DNA from: Paracoccaceae bacterium
GTDB taxonomy: Bacteria > Pseudomonadota > Alphaproteobacteria > Rhodobacterales > Rhodobacteraceae
Length of the DNA stretch: 45,441 nucleotides
Reading direction: 5' to 3'
NCBI GenBank assembly: GCA_030066855.1
Contig: JASJAU010000043.1
Span: forward strand, 1 to 45,441
This document shows, piece after piece, positions 40,661 to 45,441 of this stretch. Position numbers and translations under genes: made by a program. The notes beneath the pieces were generated by a model. That model saw only the letters and a program-made list of their open reading frames with translations, did no database searches and was not told where the DNA came from. The stretch's first letter is position 1. Each line of letters begins with the position of its first letter.

Positions 40661-40877
40661 CTGATTTCCTAACTCGGCGGCCCGGGCGTTCCCAAGCGCC
40701 GTCAACGTGCGGGCCCCATTGCCCGCGACCCCGATTTCCTTTTGGTTTCCATTCCCTATGGCGACGATGGGGTCTGACCGCCGCCCGAACAGATGGGCGC
40801 CGCATACCGGGTTTCGATTGCGAAGAAAACGAAAAACCGCACTCGACATTCACGGCCCGCGTTCCAACATTTCCTGC
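40661..40877. other. 217-bp divergent gap between pnp and the exported-protein gene
   Basis: It holds the leaders of both genes. A short hairpin, GGCG-TTCCCAAG-CGCC, lies around 40688-40703 near the pnp start, in the region where pnp self-regulation by RNase III cleavage occurs in enterobacteria. No consensus promoter, operator or ORF was recognised. Confidence 0.35.
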
Positions 40878-41609
40878 ATGACGCGTATGCTGGCGATGAC
40901 GACGGCCTGGATGCTGACCGCGCTACCTCTGAAGGTGGCTGCGGAGGATATTCCGACGATCCTGATTGATCGGCGGGCCGACGAGGTTTCGCTCTATTTC
41001 GCCATGCCCGCGCCGCTTCTGCCGGAGGTCTTCGGCTCCGGCGCCGATGAACTGGTGGGCGCGGACGGCACCATCGACATCGACCGATTGTATGATGGCA
41101 CATTTCTGACGGCGGACGAGATCTTCGCGGGCGTGACCGTTGAGGTTGATGGCCGGGCGGAGGTGTTCGAGGGTCTGTCTCTAATGGTGCATGATCCCGC
41201 GATCCTGCCGGAATTCGCCACGCCCTATGATGCGCAGATTTCGATCGCCGTCTGCAACTCGCCGGAAACGGTGCGGGGAATGGGGCTGGCCGAACTCGAT
41301 GCGTTCATGGGCTTCTACGCCTGGAAGGTGGACGGCTACTCAGACGTCGCCGTGCGTTTTCCAACGTTGGAGCGAGAGAGCGTCACGCTCCGCGTCCTGG
41401 ATTTCGTCGATCTCGAACTCAAGAACGATGAGGCGGTCTCGGTGCCGGATGGCGGAACTCTGGTCATTGGCCCGACACAAAGGAGCTCTTCAGGGCTTAG
41501 TGTCGCAGCCGGGCAGATTCTCGTGCTTGTCGGACTGGCCGCTCTGGCGCTCGCAGGGGTTCTCTACCTATCTGGGAGAGCGAAAGGGGCTTCGAGGCAG
41601 GCCCCGTAA
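40878..41609 (+). CDS. Exported protein with C-terminal membrane anchor, unknown function
   Basis: From the ATG at 40878 the product is 243 residues; an ATG three codons later is possible. A signal peptide (MTRMLAMTTAWMLTALPLKVAA) precedes a beta-rich body (VSLYFAMPAPLLPEVFGSGA, GTIDIDRLYDGTFLTADEIF, ISIAVCNSPETV), and one membrane helix lies near the end (GQILVLVGLAALALAGVLYL) with a short basic tail. It is thus a periplasmic domain anchored in the inner membrane. I do not recognise the family. It precedes the PCu(A)C copper chaperone gene by 14 bp, so a role in copper handling or cytochrome oxidase assembly is possible. Confidence 0.7.
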   Translation: MTRMLAMTTAWMLTALPLKVAAEDIPTILIDRRADEVSLYFAMPAPLLPEVFGSGADELVGADGTIDIDRLYDGTFLTADEIFAGVTVEVDGRAEVFEGLSLMVHDPAILPEFATPYDAQISIAVCNSPETVRGMGLAELDAFMGFYAWKVDGYSDVAVRFPTLERESVTLRVLDFVDLELKNDEAVSVPDGGTLVIGPTQRSSSGLSVAAGQILVLVGLAALALAGVLYLSGRAKGASRQAP

Positions 41610-41623
41610 ACGGAGGGGAAGTC

Positions 41624-42100
41624 ATGTTTCGTTTGGTTGCTTCATTAGTTGCCGCTCTTGCCATTGCAGGCCCGGCGGTCGCCGAAGATTTCGAAGTCGG
41701 CGACCTGACCATCACCGAAATCAAGATGATCAAGCCGTTTGACAAGGCGCGGGCTGCGGGCGGTTTCTTTGACATCTCCAACGCGGGCGAGGTCGACGAC
41801 ATGTTGATTGGCGCCAGGACCGATGGCTTCATGGCGGAGATCCACGAGAGCCGGGAAGAAAACGGCGTTATGCGCATGATCCATCTTGACGCGATCACGA
41901 TCCCCGCCGGCCGGACGGTTCAATTCCAGCGCGGGGGGCTGCATGTGATGGTCATGGGTTTGCAGCCCGGCGATCTTAATGTCGGCGAAGAGATCGATGT
42001 GACTTTGTCGTTCGACCGCGCGGGTGACGTGGTCGTGACCTTTCCGGTCGTGGACAACATGGGCGGCATGGAAGGTCACGGAGGCCACGTTACGAACTGA
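41624..42100 (+). CDS. PCu(A)C copper chaperone
   Basis: The 158-residue protein has a signal peptide (MFRLVASLVAALAIAGPAVA) and a PCu(A)C domain. This periplasmic Cu(I) carrier delivers copper to the CuA/CuB sites of cytochrome oxidase. The metal motif H-X10-M-X21-H-X-M is exact: His74 (EIHES), Met85 (VMRMIH), His107 and Met109 (GGLHVMVMG). A C-terminal MGGMEGHGGH segment may bind extra copper. AACGGAGGGGAAG precedes the start. Cotranscribed with the anchored protein upstream. A bidirectional terminator follows. Confidence 0.94.
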   Translation: MFRLVASLVAALAIAGPAVAEDFEVGDLTITEIKMIKPFDKARAAGGFFDISNAGEVDDMLIGARTDGFMAEIHESREENGVMRMIHLDAITIPAGRTVQFQRGGLHVMVMGLQPGDLNVGEEIDVTLSFDRAGDVVVTFPVVDNMGGMEGHGGHVTN

Positions 42101-42118
42101 TCAAAGCCATGTAGCAAC

Positions 42119-42156
42119 GAAAAAGGCGCGGTGCCCACGCCGCGCCTTTCCTTTTG
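42119..42156. terminator. Bidirectional rho-independent terminator
   Basis: AAAGGCGCGG (42122-42131) and CCGCGCCTTT (42140-42149) form a 10-bp stem. A-rich and T-rich flanks lie on the two sides (GAAAAAGG; CCTTTCCTTTTG). It stands between the convergent PCu(A)C and rpsO genes and can end both transcripts. Confidence 0.88.
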
Positions 42157-42166
42157 TCGGGTTGCC

Positions 42167-42436
42167 TTAGCGGCGTAGGCCAAGCCGCTTGATCAGGTCC
42201 TGATAGCGGGCTTCGTCTTTGCCCTTGACGTAGTCCAGAAGCTTCCGGCGCTGCGCGACGAGCTTCAAGAGTCCCCGGCGCGAGTGGTTGTCTTTCTTGT
42301 GGGTTTTGAAGTGCTCGGTCAGTGTGGCGATCCGGCTGGATAGGATCGCGACCTGCACTTCGGGAGATCCGGTGTCGCCGTCCTTGGTGGCGTATTCCTT
42401 GATCACCTTCGCTTTGTCTTCAGCAGTAATCGACAT
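42167..42436 (-). CDS. rpsO: 30S ribosomal protein S15
   Basis: The ATG at 42436 follows GAAAGGAGACCCCG and gives 89 residues, the standard length. S15 binds 16S rRNA early in 30S assembly. [20 protein letters not shown] (2-21) contains the conserved start, [20 protein letters not shown] and [20 protein letters not shown] the central helices, and [20 protein letters not shown] the end. It follows truB-DUF1643 on the minus strand with a 139-bp gap, so a separate promoter is likely. No other feature was recognised in that gap. Confidence 0.98.
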   Translation of the reverse strand: MSITAEDKAKVIKEYATKDGDTGSPEVQVAILSSRIATLTEHFKTHKKDNHSRRGLLKLVAQRRKLLDYVKGKDEARYQDLIKRLGLRR

Positions 42437-42575
42437 CGGGGTCTCCTTTCGGGTTAGTGTTATGGCGCGAGCCGGGATGTCGTCCAGCAAGGCCCATGGA
42501 GGCCGCCGCCTTGGCGGGGATGCGGGCGTATAGGAGATCGGTCCGGCTTTGAAAACCCCCTTTCGCGAGCAAGGG

Positions 42576-43091
42576 TCAAGCCAGCCATTTCTGCGGCGTG
42601 ACGCCGTAAGAGATGTAAAGCGGATGCCTGGGGTGGCCGTCTTTGCTCAGTCCAAGATGGAAGAGCTCCACCGAGTCGGCGCGCAGCGCGGCTTCAAGAG
42701 AAGGCCCGGCGTCCAGATGGGCGCCGTGAACGCCCCAGGCGCAAATGATTTGGTCAGCCCAGTCGGCGCCCTCCGCTATGGCTTCCCCGTTATCCGACCC
42801 GAAGGGTTCTTTTGCCCGTCTCAAGTGGACCGGGCTCGTCTCCCGCCAGGCGAAAAGGTTGCAAATCCGCATGGCCCCGAAACCGAGCCTGACGGCGCGC
42901 CTCTGGCAGCGCTCGATTGTCGGGTCGTTCTTAAGCTCGGAGGCGGTCGACGGGTTCAGCATGATGAAAAGTACGTTCGGACCGCCCAGGTCCCAGACGC
43001 GCGTGAGCGCGTATCGGTAGCGGCCGCAAAGGGAGTAGGCGGCCTCGCTGTCGATCCCGTTCTCAGAATGTCGCCGGATGTCGACGGTCAC
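42576..43091 (-). CDS. DUF1643 domain protein
   Basis: The start is GTG at 43091 in a GTGA overlap with the truB stop, giving 171 residues. The family landmarks are [60 protein letters not shown] and LFAWRETSP, followed by [11 protein letters not shown]1643 proteins are small soluble proteins found in many bacteria, often close to phage- or defence-related genes, and their function is unknown. Here it is placed stably between truB and rpsO, coupled to truB translation. Confidence 0.88.
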   Translation of the reverse strand: MTVDIRRHSENGIDSEAAYSLCGRYRYALTRVWDLGGPNVLFIMLNPSTASELKNDPTIERCQRRAVRLGFGAMRICNLFAWRETSPVHLRRAKEPFGSDNGEAIAEGADWADQIICAWGVHGAHLDAGPSLEAALRADSVELFHLGLSKDGHPRHPLYISYGVTPQKWLA

Positions 43092-43993
43092 AGGCGGAAC
43101 ACCCTCGTCGGATGCAGGTACCCGGACATGTAGGTTCCGACTGCGATGGGCTTCCCTTGATAGGACGCCCAAGCCGTATCGCCGAACTCGGCCTCCGTCG
43201 CGACGATCTGCCCGGGGTTGCCGTTCGCCATGCGTATTGCGCCCTCCTCGTTCGTGGTGGCGGAAGGCAGGTCGGCCAGTCCGCGCTCCAAAGGAAGGAG
43301 AAGCGCCTCGATTTCAGTCGTCCGCGCCAAGGTCTCGATCTGGTCGATCGTCTTTGCGTCCTCGAGATCGAATGGCCCCGACCAAAGGCGGCGGAGCGAC
43401 AGGACGTGACCGAAGCATCCGAGCGCCTCGCCGACGTCTCGCGCGATGGACCGCACATACCCGCCCTTGCCGCAGACCAGCCGGAGAGCGGCATGGTCCG
43501 GGTCGGGTCGGTCGATCAACTCAAGGCTTTCGACAAAGAGCGGGCGGGGTTCCAACTCGACCTCCTCGCCGCCTCTGGCCATGGCATAGGCGCGACGGCC
43601 ATCGATCTTGACGGCAGAGAAACGGGGCGGAACTTGCTGGATTTCGCCAGTGAAGGCGCCGAGCGCATTGCGGATGTCATCCTCGTCGGGGCGCCGGTCG
43701 GATGTCGCGGTGATCTCGCCCTCCGCATCGTCGGTATTGGTCGCAATGCCGAAGCGAACGGTGAACTCATAGGCTTTGAGCGCTTCGGTCACGTATGGAA
43801 TGGTCTTGGTCGCCTCGCCGAAGGCGATGGCGAGAAGGCCGGTGGCCGACGGATCAAGCGTTCCTGCATGACCCGCCTTCTTGGCGTCAAAGGCCCAGCG
43901 GGCCTTGTTGACAAGCGCGGTAGAGGTCATGCCAGCGGGTTTGTCCACGACCAGCCAACCTGAAATGTCCCGTCCTTTCCGCCGTTTCGACAC
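43088..43993 (-). CDS. truB: tRNA pseudouridine(55) synthase
   Basis: The 301-residue enzyme makes pseudouridine 55 in the T loop of tRNAs. [20 protein letters not shown] (11-30) and [20 protein letters not shown] with the catalytic Asp47 are clear. [40 protein letters not shown] and [20 protein letters not shown] follow. A C-terminal PUA-like part is present. The start is GTG at 43993 with GAGGTGAGC upstream. It lies between the glycosidase-like gene and DUF1643, in the rbfA-truB-rpsO group. Cytoplasmic. Confidence 0.97.
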   Translation of the reverse strand: MSKRRKGRDISGWLVVDKPAGMTSTALVNKARWAFDAKKAGHAGTLDPSATGLLAIAFGEATKTIPYVTEALKAYEFTVRFGIATNTDDAEGEITATSDRRPDEDDIRNALGAFTGEIQQVPPRFSAVKIDGRRAYAMARGGEEVELEPRPLFVESLELIDRPDPDHAALRLVCGKGGYVRSIARDVGEALGCFGHVLSLRRLWSGPFDLEDAKTIDQIETLARTTEIEALLLPLERGLADLPSATTNEEGAIRMANGNPGQIVATEAEFGDTAWASYQGKPIAVGTYMSGYLHPTRVFRL

Positions 43994-44046
43994 CGCTCAC
44001 CTCAATTCGACCGAGGCTGGGCTGCTAGCCTCTGAGCGCCATCGCG

Positions 44047-44787
44047 TCAATTCCCGGGGCGGAGGGCGCCGAGGATCGGTCCCATAGGAAAACCGATGTC
44101 GTGGCGGCCGATTCCGGGCGCGTAGAGCCGCGAGACGCGCCCGTCCAGGAACAGCGCATTCGGGGTCTCAAGTCGATCTCGGAACAAGCGGGCGAACTCA
44201 TGAAACGTGACCGGCTCGTCCGAGATCGCCGCATAGAGCAGGCCGTCCCGGGCGATACCGACGCCGTTCCGGATGTTGCGGGAGGTTGAGTCCGACAGGA
44301 ATCTTGGATGCAGCGCGCCGTTGATGACGAGCATAGGGCCGGACTGGGTCGCGTATGCGCAGTTGGGCGGAGACGCCGCGAAGACGCGGCTTTCAACGAT
44401 GGCGGCGCTGCCGGTCTGAAGGCAAAGAACGCCGTTCGGGAGGAGCGCGAAGTTGCCTGGACCCTCGCGCGTGACGATCGGCGCCAGTTCGTCTCCGTCT
44501 TCTACATAGAGGCCGACCGGCCTCCGGTCAGGGTGGTACATGCCGCCGTTCATGGCAAAGGCGATCCCTAAACCCTCGTCTGCCACCGCCCGTTCTAGGT
44601 TGTCGAAGGTGCCGAGGAAGGCTCCTTCGGCATCGCTCAGGAAGAGGCGGATTTCGACCCGCGCCGGATCGGCGGAGCAAACCATATAGGGCTTGCCGTC
44701 AAAAACCAGCGCCTCGCACTCAGCCGCAAAAGCCCCGCCGAAGGCCGCAAGGCTACTCGCTGTCAATATCGCGGCGAACAGTTTCAT
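44047..44787 (-). CDS. Phosphodiester glycosidase family (DUF2233) exported protein
   Basis: From the ATG at 44787 the product has 246 residues with a signal peptide ([20 protein letters not shown], cleaved after AFA). The body fits the NAGPA/phosphodiester-glycosidase family. [20 protein letters not shown] carries the N-G-x-(F/M) core, [19 protein letters not shown] and [14 protein letters not shown] follow, and [16 protein letters not shown] holds the catalytic-site Asp-Gly. Eukaryotic NAGPA removes GlcNAc from phosphodiesters; the bacterial substrate is not known. The start lies 35 bp inside the end of rbfA, an unusually long overlap, so translational coupling is likely. Confidence 0.85.
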   Translation of the reverse strand: MKLFAAILTASSLAAFGGAFAAECEALVFDGKPYMVCSADPARVEIRLFLSDAEGAFLGTFDNLERAVADEGLGIAFAMNGGMYHPDRRPVGLYVEDGDELAPIVTREGPGNFALLPNGVLCLQTGSAAIVESRVFAASPPNCAYATQSGPMLVINGALHPRFLSDSTSRNIRNGVGIARDGLLYAAISDEPVTFHEFARLFRDRLETPNALFLDGRVSRLYAPGIGRHDIGFPMGPILGALRPGN

Positions 44788-45151
44788 CGGCGAACATCCT
44801 GCGCGCGTCATCGAGCCGGTCATAGGTTTCGTCGACAGCGAAGCGGATCTCAGGGGAGAACTTCAGCGCGAGTCCCTTGGCGACGACGCGACGGATCTCG
44901 GATTTGTTGCGCCGGAGGGCTTCGATTGCGTCGTCCGCTCGCTCTCCTCCCAACGGCAGCACATAGGCGGTCGCCACTTTCAGGTCGGGCGAGCATCGCA
45001 CCTCTCCGACCGTGATCGACATGCGGTTGAGGTCAGGGTCGTGAATGTCGCCCTGCGTGAGAACATCGGACAGGCGTCGGCGAATGAGTTCGCCAACCCG
45101 AAGCTGCCGTTGCGAGGGGCCGGAGCCGTCTGAAAACCGGGATCGCGCCAT
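44753..45151 (-). CDS. rbfA: 30S ribosome-binding factor RbfA
   Basis: The 132-residue protein assists late 30S maturation and 16S 5'-end processing. [20 protein letters not shown] (13-32) starts the KH-like fold, and [20 protein letters not shown] and [20 protein letters not shown] follow. [20 protein letters not shown] is the conserved end. It is the first gene of rbfA-(glycosidase-like)-truB-DUF1643 on the minus strand and divergent from dapB over 90 bp. The last codons overlap the next gene by 35 bp. Confidence 0.96.
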   Translation of the reverse strand: MARSRFSDGSGPSQRQLRVGELIRRRLSDVLTQGDIHDPDLNRMSITVGEVRCSPDLKVATAYVLPLGGERADDAIEALRRNKSEIRRVVAKGLALKFSPEIRFAVDETYDRLDDARRMFADETVRRDIDSE

Positions 45152-45241
45152 GGCGTGGACCTAATCGCTGCCCGCCGGATCGGCAAGCGGCGCTTTCCAA
45201 GCACTGACTCGCATCGTAAGGAAGGCCAAGGAGGATCGCCG

Positions 45242-45441
45242 ATGGACAGCTTGCCGGGAATCGTCGTCACAGGCGCGTCGGGCCGCATGGGCCGTATGCT
45301 GATCGCCGAGACGCGGGCCTCGAACGCGGCCAGACTGATTGGGGCGGTCGAGCGCGAGGGCCATGAATGGATCGGCCAGGATATCGGGCTGGCGATGGGC
45401 GGCGCGGAAATGGGCGTAGTCGTGACGGACGATCCGCTGGA
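45242..45441 (+). CDS. dapB: 4-hydroxy-tetrahydrodipicolinate reductase, N-terminal part
   Basis: The ATG at 45242 has AAGGAGG upstream. The frame stays open to the end of the window, giving 66 full codons. The start [20 protein letters not shown] contains the NAD(P)H-binding G-x-x-G-R-M-G-R of DapB, the enzyme that reduces the dihydrodipicolinate precursor in lysine and diaminopimelate synthesis. [20 protein letters not shown] continues the family pattern. The remainder lies outside the window. Divergent from rbfA, an arrangement common in this bacterial group. Confidence 0.93.
   Translation, partial: MDSLPGIVVTGASGRMGRMLIAETRASNAARLIGAVEREGHEWIGQDIGLAMGGAEMGVVVTDDPL

Overview
The window is a GC-rich chromosomal segment of an alphaproteobacterium, almost certainly of the Rhodobacteraceae/Roseobacter type. 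Support comes from the protein sequences (FnrL-type regulator, DUF1150 protein after an Hsp20, C-minus L36, methylsuccinyl-CoA dehydrogenase-like enzyme) and from gene order: fnrL/hemN divergent, hemC/hemE divergent, pdxJ-acpS-lepB-rnc-era-recO, and dapB/rbfA-truB-rpsO-pnp. Nearly everything is single-copy chromosomal coding sequence. I see no phage, insertion sequence, CRISPR array or obvious island.

Layout. 0-6.1 kb: end of hspQ, a rhodanese, a gamma-glutamyltransferase-like Ntn hydrolase, an anti-sigma kinase/STAS partner-switch pair, then a tightly coupled thiolase-msrC-GFA-rluA operon. 6.1-12.6 kb: a Tat-exported alkaline-phosphatase-fold protein with a coupled membrane protein, an esterase/ring-cleaving dioxygenase pair, an AT-richer gap, a protein made of two copies of one domain, and an aldehyde dehydrogenase. 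12.6-18 kb: rpmJ and tRNA-Val, an N-formylglutamate amidohydrolase-like gene, small exported proteins, a lytic transglycosylase, a receiver-like protein with a CtrA-type box upstream, and a glutathionyl-hydroquinone reductase. 18-26.3 kb: the oxygen-regulated tetrapyrrole block fnrL, hemN, hemC, hemE, then a dehydrogenase, a DMT transporter, Nudix, purK, purE and a YdcH-type protein. 26.3-32.5 kb: hsp20-DUF1150 and the pdxJ-to-recO housekeeping run. 32.5-45.4 kb: methylsuccinyl-CoA dehydrogenase, a degenerate GGDEF membrane protein, groESL, a TraB-like protein, pnp, a membrane protein plus PCu(A)C copper chaperone, rpsO, DUF1643, truB, a phosphodiester-glycosidase-like protein, rbfA and the start of dapB.

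The best new signals are regulatory. (1) hsp20 has a heat-shock sigma promoter and a leader that folds into a ROSE-type RNA thermometer with the diagnostic bulged G opposite the Shine-Dalgarno. (2) groESL has a textbook -35/-10 followed by a CIRCE operator with one mismatch. (3) fnrL/hemN share a perfect FNR box. (4) hemC/hemE share a TGTC-N10-GACA palindrome of the PpsR/CrtJ type, which suggests a phototrophic lineage. (5) A CtrA-type TTAA-N7-TTAA box precedes a receiver-like protein that lacks the usual acidic pair and Lys. The least explained proteins are the duplicated-domain protein at 10.2 kb, the phosphatase-fold/membrane pair at 6.2-8.3 kb and the degenerate GGDEF protein at 34.3 kb. 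No entirely new multi-gene system could be demonstrated from sequence alone.
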